Shown: positions 1 through 14,400 of the stretch, piece by piece
How positions within the stretch are numbered: the first letter of the stretch is position 1
Layout: each line of letters begins with the position of its first letter
Assembly (NCBI GenBank): GCA_013399695.1
Contig: VXAU01004729.1
Span: 262,371-326,370 of the forward strand
Direction of reading: 5' to 3'
DNA: 64,000 bases
Origin: Formicarius rufipectus
Lineage: Eukaryota > Chordata > Aves > Passeriformes > Formicariidae
Notes under the pieces: model-generated
Databases searched by the model: none
What the model was told of the DNA's origin: nothing
Seen by the model: only the letters and a program-made list of their open reading frames with translations
Made by a program: the position numbers and the translations under genes

Positions 1-1138
1 TTCCTGAGTCCCTGCTGATCTTTCTAAAAGACTTGTTTCAAGAGGAAAAAAAAATATATATGGAATAACTGTGTGTGTTTATATCTATGGATTGGTATTT
101 TCATATATTTATACATACANATAATAAAATAAAAGGTAACTGTATGATGCATAACCAGAGGTTCTGATTCAAGTAATTTAATTCTGACATAAGGAGATTC
201 TGAATTGGGCCAATCCAAGATGGAGAAGACTTGAAGGGTTTAAGAGAACAAGTCTCTGAAATCTACATGTAAGTTTCTGAAAATCTTAGCCAAAGTCAGT
301 GGTTCCATCCTTATGGGTGGGCAGTGTCACTCCCCGCTGTACTGTGTCTGATGCAGTGCTGACTGACTCAAGCAATGTAAAAAAAGAAGCCTACTAATAG
401 CAGTGAGAATTTTGCCCCAAATCAATCAAAAAACTTAAGCATGGGCTTTGGTTTAGATATTTCCTGAAGTCACTTTAGATGCTCAAGATACCCTGGAAAA
501 CTGTCACTAACAGAAGTTGTCTTTGGACAAGATTCCAAGAGAAACAAACTAAAATATTCTTAAATGTTTTACAGGACCCGGGGACTTGTTCTCTACAAAT
601 AAAGCTCTACATTGGCAAATATTGTAAGACTTTGGGTTAGTAACTGTAAAATAGCCTGTTATTCCTAATACTGCATTCTACTCTCCACTTTTGACATTGG
701 CTTTATTCATTCTTTGCAGTAGAACATCACTGATTTGCAGTAGTGTCAAGAAACCCACTTTGAAAAACTGCATTTTTTGAATTAGCAATGCAACTAACAA
801 ATATGACAGACTTCAAAGACCTTTGGCCATAGAGCATGCTCATTTTGTTGAAGTGCTTAAGAAATGTGTGTAAAATTTTTTAGTATTAGAAAACTTTAGG
901 GTTCAGTTATCAGAATGGACGGAATTACTAAGGAAATGAGAATTATTTATTCAGTTTCCTTGAAGGATAACTGGATTCTCAAGTCAGCAAAAAAAGAATT
1001 AGCGAAGTTCTACTGCATAACATTCTGTGCAAGCTAAGGACCCAAACCCGCAATTTACAACATGCAGACTCACCAGTCTGTCTGCCCATTATAAATTGCA
1101 GATCAGAGCCCAAATGTAGGAGGGAAAAGAAAGGGATT

Positions 1139-1162
1139 GGGGGTGGGTTGGGGGCAGGAGGG
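1139..1162 (+). other. G-quadruplex-type motif
   Basis: Four runs of at least three G lie close together: GGGGG, GGG, GGGGG and GGG, with loops of 1, 2 and 5 bases. This meets the usual quadruplex consensus. A purine-rich GA tract follows. The G-rich strand is the template strand for BNC2 transcription. Confidence 0.6.
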
Positions 1163-1913
1163 AGAGAGAAAGAAAGAGAATTTTAACATAGGAATAGTTT
1201 AATTTGCACAAAAAGCACTAGGTATAAAACTGGCATGGGAACACATAACAATGATCAAATATTTTAAAGACATTCTGGTCCTAATGTAACAAAAGAGGGA
1301 GAAAAGGAACAATAGCTATTAGCATTATTTCCTTATTGGAAGCTTTTAAGAAACCCTTTGAAACATACCTCTCAACCAGCTGAAGTCCCAAATATGGTAC
1401 AGCAATACATTGCAGATAAATAAAGAAAATGCAAATGTAGGAAGATTAAATTGATGTGGAGTTAACTTCTGTAATTTTTTATTACTTACTTTGCAATTCA
1501 TCTATCTGTTGAACATAACTTATTGGAATAAATATAGAAAACAGCAATAGGAGTGATTTGTCCGACACACCTGCAAATGCAGGTAACTGTTATCTGACAT
1601 AACACTGACATGCAGTTAATTGAATTGTGCCTGCTTGGGATGCAATTATTCAGTAACAGGAAGGGTCTAGAATGGAAAATTTCTCTCCTAACGAGAGAGA
1701 GTTGAGAGGTATGGGCAAGGGTGAGAAAAAGTGCAGAGTATTTCTTGCTTTTCTCCCACATGGGACATACTCCTTTCACATAAGCAACTATAGCACCATT
1801 GCTTTTTTGAGGCGCAGAAGTGAAATTATGCATATGCCCACACTGCACTTAGGAAGGCTGAGCTTACCTTGTGATAAGATCAGCTTTCTAATCTTTTGCT
1901 AAATTGAGATCAC

Positions 1914-1979
1914 AAAAGAGAGAGAGAAGAGAGGAGAAAAGAGAAAGAAAGGGGGAGGGGAGGAGAGAGAGAGAGAGAA
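1914..1979 (+). repeat. GA-rich low-complexity tract
   Basis: An almost pure purine run of AAGAGAGAGAG and GGGGAGG blocks ends in (GA)n. It is a polypurine simple repeat with no sign of function. Confidence 0.8.
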
Positions 1980-4900
1980 CAAATTCACATTCCAATCCAG
2001 ACATATCTGGTTAAAAAAAAATAAATCTGAAACTAACAAAACACAGATTTCAAAAAAAGTCTTGACTGTGAAACTGGGTTTTGTCAGCTGTAATATCACT
2101 TATACTGCTGTCCTGGTGAATACTGACTCAATCACACTATATAGAAAACATAAAGCAAATTAGTCAAAGCATATTCACAGCATCCCCATTATCATCCACA
2201 AATGAGCTCTGAAGAGATGCATGCAGCGGGCACATACATGAATGATAAACAGTAGTCCTGATGGTCTCTTGCCTTCCCAGTGTCAGATGGTGTGCAGCTC
2301 CACATAAAATTGCTAAGTGCAGTACAGGAAATGCTTACTGTGAAGGCCTGTCCACACTGACCAGTGTTATTAAAGGACCATAAAAGCACATTTAAGCTTA
2401 TCATAAGGCTAACTGTGAACTCTTTTAAATTACTCATATATTTACTAATGATTTCTCTCCCTCTCTCCCCTTCTCACTCCTCTGGTATTGGAATTTGTTG
2501 CAGCACAGAAGTTAGTCATGGTACCTGTAACTGTTGCTTTCACTCATTTGTGCTTACTATTTCCTTGGTTTGATGCTGAGAATAATAGTAGTCAGGCATG
2601 CAGTGAAAACAACTTCAGCATTCATTTAATGGAGAGATAAGAATAAACTGCCATGTTATATAGGGGCCACCAAGCCCCATACAGACAGAGGCCATTCCAA
2701 GGAAGACCAGTGTAAGGATGCAAAGCCTGCTGATGGTCTGATAAGAAGAGATGCCTCCCTTATTCAATTCTCACTTACAGCAGTAACAATCAGTAATCTA
2801 GTTAAAGTATGTACCAGCCCATAATATCTGTCAGGCAAACGATGTGCAGAAATGTGTGGACCAGTTCTGGCACTCTGCTCAGTAGTGTCCCTTTTCCGCT
2901 GTCAGCAGTACTGTTGGATTCTTCTAATATAATTACACTGACTTTTATTCAATTAAGTGCCATTCTTAGCCTTAAAAAGAAGCTACTTTATCAACTGATT
3001 CAGGTGTAATGTAATAATAAAGATGAACTCATGGCAGTGCATTAGCTCTGCTGTTCATAACTTCTGAACACAGGTTCATTCATAGCAGTCGATTTCCATT
3101 ATGCAACCACAGTTCAAAAGAATTGATTCTTTTACATTCCTTCCTTAATCTATTTCACTTGTGTTTAATACTGTTCCTAAATATCATATGTGAAAACATT
3201 CTGGTAGTGATGGGAGGAAAGAACAGTGAAAAAAAAGATTCATTTATTTGGACTCTGAAATTTTGAAATCTTTTAACAAAATCAGTCACAGACACTCTTC
3301 TCCATACCAAACTGAGGTACTCCATCCTAACCCAACTCTTTCTCCCCTGCTTTGTCACTCCCAAAGCCTAGGAAGTCCCCTACTACCTCTAAACTACTGC
3401 TAACCACCTTGTCGTCTTGTTCATCTGCTCCTCCTCACAGATCCTGCAGTTTCTTGTTTCAGCTGTTCTGTTCCCTGATGTGATTTACAATGATGCTTAC
3501 CCCTTCCCCCTCCAGACAGTGCTCCCAGGTATGTGTAGACAATGGTCCCTGAGTAAGGTGAGGCACAGTTTGGGCAGAGTAATTTATGCCAGTGCATGAA
3601 CATTGCCATTAAACAAGCAGAAAATCCTGAAATAAAATACATCAAAGCCAGCTGAGCTTCAGCTTGCCATGGTTTCATTACTCCTTATACCTGAGCTGGC
3701 TAATTTAAGGCCATCTCTCGTGTTCTTAGCACTGCAACTGCTGCTATATCTGCAAGGAAAAGAACTTAACATAAATGATTGGCAGAGGTATATATATGTG
3801 TGGGACAAAACAAAACCTAATTAAATCCTCTGAATGACTCTGGACTTCTTCGACTGCTTATTTAAACATTAACTACAAGAATAGCATTTCATCCTGGCAG
3901 TAGAGATGTTGCTTAAAGACAACTGGTGATTGAAGTCTTCCAGGCAGAAATATGAGTTTAACTAAAGGCATATCTCACATGACTCATGTCTCACTCAGTT
4001 ACCATACCTACCCCATTCTGTACAACAAGGGAGAATAACGACAGTTAGTTCTGATAATATTGAGCGTGCCAAAGAATGTCCAAATGTCTGTTTAGCTCTG
4101 TACTACATGTCATGTACCCTTAAAAATGAGGAGAATATTTTTCCACAATGTTTTCAAATACAGTTTGTTGTGCCAAGGAATTTTTAGCAAATTCTGGTTC
4201 ATTTTAGGATCCCGAGTGCCTGATTTTTTCACATCATTACTGTTCTTTCAAGTTATTATTCATGAATTAGACATATGGTGGGCAAAAGTGTGTACCATGT
4301 CCTCACTAGAGTGAATTCAGACTTAAAAATGGATCACTGGTGCTATAAGGATGATAATGATAATGATGGTGCATATAAAGTCTGTAGTTGTGGTGAAGTA
4401 TCAGTGGTATCCCTCCTTTCAGTACCCCACTGCTCTTTAAATAGGAGTTTTGGTAGCAGCGCAATGCAGGATGCTACAGCAGTTACAGCAGCTCTTTGAC
4501 TGTGGGCATGATCTCACTGGTCATGGTATTTTCTTTCCCTTGTGAAGTTCATGAAAGTATTCCACTATAATTAGAATTCATTGCTGGTTCCACCCTACCT
4601 ACTATTAGCAAGCTTCTTGGTGAGAGAAGCACTACACATTAACAGAAGGAAGGGGATTATAAGCCTCAGCAATATGGTCAATCAAAGGTACATATTAGTT
4701 ACACAGATCATAAATCCAGGCTGAGATCTCTTCAGCAGTTTCTTTCTACACTTGTCAGTGAATCTGACTTTGTTAATTTACTGTCTATTTGCTGGAAAGA
4801 AATATATAATTGCCACTTTTATTTAGTTTATTTCTATTTAGTCTTTTTATTTCTTTTCTGAAGTGAATGAGAAGGAATTTGTCAGTGTAGCATGGTCCTA

Positions 4901-6609
4901 GCATAGAAATTGCCATGACTTCTATGCACAACTCAAGGCCAGCTTTGGATGCACCATGGGTGCAGTTCTATCTGCACTGGGATAAATCTGATCTCTGATG
5001 CACACAACAGAGGTAGAGAATCGGGATTATAAAGGCCACTGTTTATTTAAATTCAAGTATTATAGAAGGCACAAAACCAACTGCTTGAAAAATTGGGTTG
5101 AATGTGTTGTTCACAACTTAGGACAGGATATGGGAAACACACAGCACAATCTTTTAAATTATTTTAGCAAGAGAAAAGTATGATTACACTTGAATATTGG
5201 GGCATGAGAGAGAAAAAGAGAGTGAATGAAACAGAAGCATAATTGTTAGGGCAGTCAGTTACCATCTAAGGAAACCCACTTTCCAGTTCCTAATTCAGTC
5301 AGACAAAAGGGCCAAACCAGCTGATGCCCCACTAAATTTTCCTAGCTATTGGCCCCCTGCTTTCTTTTGGCTGACTATAAGAGACAAAGTTTCTTGAACA
5401 AAATCTCAGTCACATTATTCATTAAAATACTGAAATGATCCATTTCAAAATTTCCAGTTGTATCCCACCACAGTCTTTCTTCCTGTGTTTCCAAAATGCC
5501 ACAATGCCCGTTTCTTATGCCTCAGATTGAAAATGTCTTTTCTGGCAAACACGTGATGTGCTAAAGTAAGAGCACTCAGCCCTACCACTTTAACACTCCA
5601 GAGAAATCATGAGCAGGACATCACAGCAAGGAGGGATCAGTCTTTATTCAGCCTTGCTTTAAGATCAATTAAGTGATCCCAACATTAAGTAGCACAATAA
5701 AATTATATTTGGAGACTTAATGCATTAAAAGTAAACATAGAATTATTTTCTGTTAAATTATGTTTTTTTTCCAAATGGCAGTAGACTTCTTAAAAGATAG
5801 AAGATACTACAATCTTCAGCAGTTTAAAGAGGGTTCTGTTAGAAAATCAAAGCCAGGACACAGCTCTTATGATTTACATACATATAGGCAAACTTCTTAT
5901 TAAAGTTGGATATGGAAGTAAATGCTGGTTGTACAGGCCCCATAAAAGCTATCATCCTGCTGTACTCAGTTTAAAACTAAACTCTATCAATCTACTTTAA
6001 AATATAAACTGAAACTTTCATTATTCCTCCTATGAGACTTTTTCCACACATATTTTCAACTCAGTATTCAACCTACATTTTTATCTGTATGAAATGGTAA
6101 AGGAAGGTTATCTTTGTTTCTCTTCACCTCAAAGGCTGTCAATTAAGGTTTATGGTTTTGTTTTAAAATTTTCACAAATTTTAATTGCTAACACAATTTC
6201 AGATTATGGCAAAGTATTGTGGTCATACCTCAGTTTCATGTCCCTTTGCTGCTTATTTAAGCCTGAAACTCATAGAAAGGCTCAGAATATGCAAACACAA
6301 CAGAAAGTAAAACCAGAATTTTATGCTTTCTCAGAATCTCTGCAGACTGGAAGTGCTGAGTTTCATGCAGCTAAAATCAAAGAAGCAGAAAGTAAGACTC
6401 TGGCTAAATATAACTGTATATATTTATGAGAAAGGTATGGCCTCAATTCTGACATATCTTCAAGACGGAAGCAGCAATCATTTCCCTCATTTAGTTAAAA
6501 GAATCAACAATGAAACAGTTCCTGGAATTTCATTATTAATAGAAACTGTTAAAAAATTTTTTTCTCAGTTACTGTTCTAATTTTGCCACTCAGTCTTTGA
6601 TACAGGGTC

Positions 6610-6715
6610 TTTTGGTTTTTGTTTGTTTTTTGTTTGTTTGTTTGGTTAGTTTTTTTGTTTTGTTTTTGTATTTGTTTTGTTTGTGTGTGTGTGTGTGGTT
6701 TTTGTTTTTTTTTTT
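6610..6715 (+). repeat. (GTTT/GTTTT)n simple repeat with a short (GT)n
   Basis: The T/G-rich tract consists of GTTTGTTTT-type units with a short GTGTGTGTGT run near 6683-6696. It is complementary in kind to the (AAAAC)n array about 240 bp further on. Confidence 0.85.
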
Positions 6716-6952
6716 AATTAAAAAGAAAAAATATTCATAAATCCAAGAAAATATTATAATGGTGTGAAATTCTGGTCTGACCTAAATTATAAAATCACAT
6801 TTATCTGAACAGGGCAAAGGTATTACTAGCATTTCTACATGAACAGGGTAATAGCATCAGTTCTTGAGGCTTTAAATTGCACAGAATCTGAAAAATATTA
6901 ACCTTTCATAGGAAGAAAATCCAAAAGGTAAAATACAGTTCAGCACCTATTT

Positions 6953-7114
6953 AAAACAAAACAAAACAAAACAACAAAACAAAGCAAAACAAAACAAAAC
7001 AAAACAAAACAAAACAAAACAAAACAAAACAAAAACAAAACCAACAAAACCACAAAAAACCCCAAAAACAAACCAACAAAAAACAAACAAACCCAAAACC
7101 AAACAAAAAACCCC
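6953..7114 (+). repeat. (AAAAC)n pentanucleotide array
   Basis: AAAAC units repeat with little variation to about 7040, then degrade to AAACCAAC/CCCAAAA types. The minus-strand open frames across it encode only FCFVLFCF-type low complexity and are artefacts of the repeat. Confidence 0.92.
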
Positions 7115-7429
7115 AGTACTTATTAAATACAGGAAATAAAGAACAAGCAAGTTCTTGCAAATTAAAGATGTGGAGCCCAGTCATTTTAATCCCTTTCAAT
7201 ATGAAACAAATCACTCACACTGGTCACGAAGACAGCTCCCTCTACACTCAAATTATTCACTTGAAGATAAGCTCCCATCAAACTCTTCAGGGGTTTAACT
7301 AATTTACTGCACAGATACGGCATGTCTGTTGTAATAACAGGTAGGATGTATTGGGGTCGACCATTTATCAGAATTAGACTTCTTTTTTCAATTCACAGTG
7401 AATTATGCTGCCTACACTGCTCCTTTTTC

Positions 7430-7660
7430 TCAGAGCTTCCCATCCCCTTACGGCCCCTAATGTGGCAGGCAAACAAAATTGACAGTCTCATCTTGTCAAC
7501 AAGGGGTGATTCTCCTGAGAAGCCATTTAACTTTGCAGAGGAAGCAATGTATTAATGTGCCTGTCCCAGGAATGTTAATCATCTTCAAGCTCCCTCTAAC
7601 TTTGACATGAACAAAATCACCAAATTTGTTTACTAAATGAATCGTAATATGCTAATAAGA
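7430..7660. promoter_or_regulatory. Possible conserved noncoding element
   Basis: The stretch is free of homopolymers and repeats. It has mixed composition with short AT-rich homeobox-like cores (TTAATG, GTTAATCATC, CTAATAAGAG). It resembles the slow-evolving intronic elements typical of developmental regulators. This is pattern judgement only; no comparison could be run. Confidence 0.25.
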
Positions 7661-9539
7661 GAGCATGACATATGTGGTAAAGCCAAACAGATGGTTTGTT
7701 TACTCCACTTTGCAACTTTATAAATGTTGTAACTCTGAAGATGTTAGAGAGAATTATTGGTTTGTTGGCAGTGTCAAACATACCCTTTGCATACTTAATC
7801 CACTGTTAGAGTCAGAAAACAATTTGTCATCACCATGGAACGCATAAAAAATGTTAATGCAGAGATAGCATTTGGGAAGGCAGGATAGCTGACTGAGCAA
7901 ACACTCAGGTTAAATGTGAAACTGATATCTCATGGCAGTGTTTGCTACCAAATAATTTTTAAAGTAAAATCTGCTGTGTTTGGGATTCTTGAAAAGCCCA
8001 ATAATCCAATAATCAATAATACCTGTTGAGGTGTTTAGTGAGATGGTCCTTATAGTGTGAAAAGACAGTGGTGTGTGCTCAGAAGCATCAAGGTCATGTC
8101 ATACTCAATATATTACTATTGTTGTCCACTAAATATCAAAAAATATTACAAATAAAATGCACAACCACTGGCATAGTTGCCAAAGTTCACTCAGGACAGA
8201 TCAAAACTGTATTGTAACAGTTCAATCTCTCACTTTACTAGCTGTCTGGAAGCAAAACAGACTCATAGCTGGCACTCTTGTCTAATACCTGGACTGGCTG
8301 AGACAGAAAAGACTTGTCTGACAGAATATTTCCTAAGTGGACATGGTATAGCAATTTTTTATGCCTGAGGTCAACATGATAAGGCCCCTGATGGAGAAGC
8401 AGGTGCTGAGCACCACTCATGATCCAAAACTGTTTCTACAAACTACACAAGCTCTGCAAATAAGTTTAGCCATGAAGATGATGTATACAGGGCAGAGCAT
8501 TGCAGTCATGTACTAGGTCCTCATCTCCACTGTGCTGAAATATTTTCCTGGTCCATCACACAAGGTGTATTTTCCCTTAAGAAGTACTGAACCAGCATCC
8601 AGGTAGAATCTACTGCTAAACTGCATGCATTAACATTTCTTTTCCTACCTAAATCATCTAATTATTACATGATTCAAGTTTTATAATCAGTTTTCAAAAC
8701 TTATAATAAGTTTTCATCCTTTATTTTATTTTACTATTACAACAGCCATGCAAAATGTGATAATTTTGCAAGTTTTTACACAGAGACCTTTCAGTTCAGT
8801 ATCCCACTCAAGATTTGTACTGAGCTTCAAGTTACAGTAAATACAGAAATAAAGCTAAAACTCAGAACTGTTAGCACCAACTCTGCTTTCAAACCAATTG
8901 TTTCCTCTCAAATGTTGATGCACAGCAACACATCATCTTGTGATGTGCTTATGAGGCTCCCAGACTCTTTTCTGATTGCACGTCAAGTTCAAATTCATAA
9001 TAAAACCTCAGATCCAGGAATAGTTTTGTACATTTTCAGGTTCCACAGAAAATCTGCAAACCATTTATTTTGATTGCAATGCAATAGCAATTCTCATTCC
9101 CTTTTTTTTTTTTTTTTTTGGCTAAAAATGCTGATTTATTTATATAATACCAGAGGAACTCTAAAACTAAATATGATGTGGCACATCAACAGGGTTCCTC
9201 TATTAGAAATTTTACATTACTGAATAAGTACCACTATCAGGTCAACTGATAGCTGATTATTCTACAACCTCTCTTCATTGGTGCCCCGACTCCTTAGTAA
9301 TTTCAACCCTCCGAGATTCTTCCATACATACTATTGTCAGCAGTTATTAAATTCTCAACTTTTTACTCATCCACAAGAGACTGTGCAAACATATCTAAGT
9401 TCAGCTTGCTGTCCAAGGATTATTTTGGAAGAAACATTAGCGGCTGTCCCAGCCTGGCGCTTATATCTCATTTGAAACATCTACTCATTCCTGACCAACA
9501 AAGAAAATTTCAATAAAGTACTTTTACTGGTTTAACAGC

Positions 9540-10110
9540 AGTGAGCTCCTGGGATTGTCAAAGTGCTCAATCTTTTCCGAGGAGAGAAGGAATCAGCAGC
9601 TCAAATATAATTAACCTTCCATTCTCAATGCAAACTGCCACGCAGAGGAGCTCTGCAGTCTATTAGTGAAGTTATAACGGCCAACAGGCAGAGGCAAAAT
9701 TGGTCAAAAAGTTGGCTGCTGCTGTCATATTTTTAGAATTATGATTAATGACACTAATAATGTGGATGATTACTGATATGTGTATCTCCTGCAGTTTATC
9801 ATATTGCACTGGCTGCCTACATCCACAATAAACATGATGCTATCATTTACCTCTTTATTGAAGGCAATCCTTCTCTTGAAGGAGCACATTCTAATTACTT
9901 TGTAATGTTTTATGTCTTAAACATTTTGCAGCTCTGGACCTTGCCAACTGCTTCATGTCTACCATTGATTAATTACAGAATGTTTAATCAAAATTTAGAA
10001 CCTAATGCAGTCATTTATAAATGTGCTGCAGTGCCAAGGTAGTTAGGCTGCCATCCCAAGCTTGGAGAGTGCTGCGTTCAAAATTAAATCCCAGAAATGT
10101 GGAAGATGCC
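9540..10110. promoter_or_regulatory. Possible conserved noncoding element
   Basis: This long non-repetitive stretch is dense in TAAT/ATTA cores (TTATGATTAATGACACTAAT, TTGATTAATTACAG) and lies between short simple repeats. Such sequence is typical of deeply conserved enhancers in introns of developmental transcription-factor genes. Conservation is not shown here. Confidence 0.3.
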
Positions 10111-11426
10111 AAAGATTTTACCTGAAGTGATTCGAGTTTAAAAATCTTTCTTCAGCTGATGGATGAGAGGCACCCACCCAAAATGAGAGGTCTTTCTTGT
10201 GCATGTATGAGTGCTTGCGTGTTCCTATCATATTTTTCTTCTTCTTTAAATGTCATTTTCCTCCTTCTGCCATTGTTGCTGCAGTTGCAGCTCCTTTACA
10301 AACCTTTCCTCTGCTAAAACTCTTGCAAACACCAGTCAAGAGAGTGTAGTTTTGAAGTGGTTAAATGAGTGAAAAATAATTTGCAGGGACAAATACATAA
10401 GTTTTTTTTAATGTGGATTTTTATGGTACTGTCATACAACCATTCACCGTTGAAGTTAAGTGTTTTTTTAATACCATTACTGAACTGCTGAAATGGATGC
10501 TAATATAGCTTGGAGTGCTAATGTCAAATCCTGGTAATAAAAAAGACAGACTGCTGAATGAAATAATTTCAAGTAAAAAATAGAACAAAAGTGCTCTCAC
10601 TCTCACTCTACACATTTATTGAATTGGGACTGACTGAGCCAATTGCTTTATAAGTCTGTAAAACACAATTACTAGTGAGCTGACTGACCCAGCAGTGCCC
10701 CTTTTGTGACAGAATAGACTAAAAAGGCTGCAGAATTAGTGCTGCTCCCTTATCTGGCTATCAGACCTGAGAGACACAGAGCACAGAATCTGTTGTCCTC
10801 TCTGCCAAAACCTCTCCTCATGAAACCCTGGTTCTCAGTCTTGCATAATATATCATCTGCATGCATCTTCTTGAAACAAGGCCTCATTTACCTTTTCTGA
10901 GAGGAAATTAGAATTCTGTTTCTATCCATTTCATTTTTAGATCCTTATCTAACAACACAGTTATATATAGGTTTTCCTTCCAGTACACACATCCACAGAC
11001 ACACATACATGTATAGGAGTTTGGGGTATTGTCATTTTCACATTTTGTGTGTAAAACACAAAAGTACAATGTAAGATTTATAGGCATCAAAATTAACTAT
11101 GTACCATTTGTATTTTCAGTTGTAAGTGGCTGAACTGCAATTGCTTTTTTATTCTGGCATAACAAAGCAAAGGAGAAAGAGAGAGGGAAAGAGAGGAAGC
11201 AGGAGGGAAAGGGAAAAAATGTATTGAACTGGAAGCGGGAAACACTTTTTCCTAGCTAATAAAATAAGCAATAAATTTTCGAAAGCACTAGAATCAGAAA
11301 CATTGGAAATAACAACTTAAAAAAATTATAATCTACATCTTATCTTTCAGACTCATATAATTTGACACAGACAAATAGCTTAGCGCCTTTTACTCTCATT
11401 TTATTAAAATAAAATCTAAAAAAAAA

Positions 11427-11462
11427 NNNNNNNNNNNNNNNNNNNNNNNNNNNNNNNNNNNN
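11427..11462. other. Assembly gap (36 N)
   Basis: Thirty-six unresolved bases follow an A-run. The gap is too small to hide the missing BNC2 exon unless its true size is larger than drawn. Confidence 0.99.
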
Positions 11463-14400
11463 TGACAGGAAAAGGTGTCTTCTTAATACAGTCCTATCAT
11501 CTCTTTCTCTCCCCTAGCCCTTCCCCATACAAACCAAACTACTTTACATTTATATACAACACCAACAAATCTTCCGATTCTTTCTTTTTTGTTAAAGCGT
11601 ACATTTCTGAAAAATCTGAAACTTCTTAATTTCTCTTCCAGGTCCCTTTATATAAAGCTTGAAGGTGCCATATGGTAAAAATGTTAAATTATTTCTTAGA
11701 CAGACCTTTTAAAGCAATGCATTTAGAGTATGCTTAAAAGTGAAATAAGTTCTTAATTATAAAAAATAATAATAAAAAAGTTTGCCTAGCACAAGGCAAA
11801 CTGTTCATTTAAAAGATTTTGCTGGAAAGTAGGAAGCCCTACAAAAAGCCTTAGATTTTCTTTAGAATTGGTAGGCTTAAAACTCCTTTCAGGAAACATC
11901 CAGTATTTCCCATTACAAGGTCAAATTGTGATGAGCCATAAGTGGTATCTCACCTGAGATATTCTTGTGTTACCTCAGGCCCCAATAGACCATCTGACAC
12001 AGCTCTAGAGGTATCATTAGGGAATGTTTTATGTGTACTTGCTGGATGTGAATGAATGGTTTCTACTGTAATACTTACAGCATAACATCATGAATACTGG
12101 TACATAATTTGTGGCATTGCACTCCTGAAGACACAAAGCACAGCAGACTATGAGTACTGAAGATCAGGATCAAGGGGTAGTAAAAAGCTGCACACAGTGT
12201 CTTGCAGTGCACTTGCACATCCTTGACCCTGTGGAATGCTTAACTCTCATTCCTAACTCTGCATATCATCCTTCAGGATCATTCTAAGACAGTCAGTTAG
12301 TGGCATGGTTATCTTTACCCTTCATTGTTATTAACTTAGCAGTATATTCCTGCAACTATAGGCTCTACTTCACAAAATTGCTATTGCTCCCTGTACTATT
12401 TACTAACCACTAGCAGCTTGTGTAACTATAAAAAGATGTGCCAGATTAAGAGAGGCTGGGTTTTCATGTTTCTTTTCCCTAGAGCACATAAATTACCAAC
12501 TACTTTTGAGTAACATCTTTTAATATGGCATTTCATTGGAAAACACTGCTGTCTCACCTGTCTCACTAGCTAAGACCTATCTTGTCAAAAAGCAATGGAA
12601 CAGAAATCCAAATGAGCTTTGTTTTACTATACTGATCACCTGCCACATAATTTTTCTTCAAAAAGTATTTTGAAATGTCTGCATCTGTCTAGATATACTG
12701 GTAGCATTGGCACATTATTATCTAAAAAAAAGGTGTTGTAGATATTGGGAGTCACACCTGGTAAATTTTCCCACTTTTGCATTATTTTTCCCAGGTCATT
12801 CCCAGGACTTGCTTTACCAATTTTATTACTTTAGGTAACTTCATGTGAATTTTTATACAGCCCAGCGTAGTCACTCTATTCATTTTACAGTGAATGAAAT
12901 GGCTCAAATCTAGGGCGAAAAGCATCATCATCATCATTGAGGAGAGAAGAAAGAGGGCTCAGCTACTAGCAAACTTTAGTTAGGCTGCAAGATCTAATGT
13001 AGTTTCCTTCTTCAGTTGGAAATTTCTTTTTTCAAACAGACATGCACAGCTGACAAATGTATCATGAATTTATGTATGGCAGCATTTGTGTGCCTGCTGA
13101 GTGTCTCTCCTTCACTGAGAGCTGTAAATCTAAAGGGCAGTAAACACACAGCTATTCCTGCCAGAAATGTGCCTTCCTCACCCTTCATTATTATTCCCCT
13201 GCACCTGAGAAAACCACACCTCTCAAGCTGAGGTGTCTTGTTCCATCCATACTATTGGAAGTAGTGCCCTGATGTTATCTTCTATCTGTAAGGTACAGCT
13301 TCCTTCACTTCAGCAGAAATCTTAGAGCCTTGCACTGTTAAAGGAACAGCTAGAGCCTTTCTCTGTAGGAACTAGTGTGGGTAGAGTTTTGTTTACCCTG
13401 CTTCCAAAAGACTCTAGGGGTGATGGGATGTCTTCGTATATGGGGAACAGTTTTATATTTACTCAGATAAACAGAAAACACTCAATTTTCTCCCACTCTC
13501 TGGAGAAGAGCTTTGGCAGTTATTTCCTAGGAACCTAGGGGCAACTGGATTATTATGATAAGCATTCATGTTCACAGTCTTGTCTTCCCAAATAACCGTT
13601 TTCATTAAACATAAAATACACACATCTTACACAGGAAAATTGGACAAAACACATTAAACATTTACACTATTTGTCACAACATATATTGGGGAAAATATTG
13701 TTCAATGCATGGTTTGCTTTTGGCTACTATTTTCAGTATTTTACTTTTGCTTCCCACCTGTCTTAATCTTGGTGTAGCAGTTTGGATAAATAAGCTTTTC
13801 AGGTCACTGAAAAATCCTTGATGTATTTGCAAGTTCACTTAAAAAGGAGACTTCTTGAACTGCAAGTCTCTTTCAAAGTGATACCATTTGGTGTACCAAA
13901 CCAGAACAAGATAATGAAGAGAGCAGGTTGCTTTGAAAAGCAAAAGCCACCTTCAATTCAAACCCAAAACAAATGACGATATGTAGTCAGAAAAAACTTC
14001 ACACCAGAGTTGATACTTCAGTATGCACCCAGATAAGTAACCTCTTGCTTAAATTTATTTAATTTCTTTTAAATAATTAAAAAAAAAATCTTATGATGAA
14101 ATTGGTTCTAGGTATTTTAGTTTTAAATCTGCTTCTTTTATTCACACTGATGAGTATGCAATATGACAGGCAGACTCTGTTCAACATGGTGACTCACGGA
14201 AGAGGTGAGATCAGTAGATCTGTGTTAGAGGTGGCACAAAATGTTTCTTTATGACTCAGATTCTCTTGGGTAAGGAAGAGTTATGTGAACATTAGCAGTG
14301 ACATGCATCTTAGCGACACTGCAAGAGAAAACCTAATGGTTCATTCTTCTGTATTGGATATGCAGCTAGTCTCTTTATGAACTGCATCATATCCAGAAAC

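Larger units (their letters stand above)
1..6602 (-). other. BNC2 downstream intron, distal part; no gene seen
   Basis: This AT-rich noncoding sequence contains only short chance open frames with no recognisable protein. It holds a G-rich quadruplex motif near 1150 and a GA-rich tract near 1920-1980. Base 120 is unresolved. The last BNC2 coding exon, expected on the minus strand as a long open frame ending in a third finger pair, is not here. Confidence 0.7.

Noticed and set aside
1498..1848. 116-codon open frame, minus strand, considered as the last BNC2 exon
   Set aside because: It lacks the HSANIN start, the third finger pair and the acidic/serine region expected of that exon.
6947..7214. 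F/C/V/L-rich open frames on the minus strand suggesting a membrane peptide
   Set aside because: Direct translation of the (AAAAC)n array.
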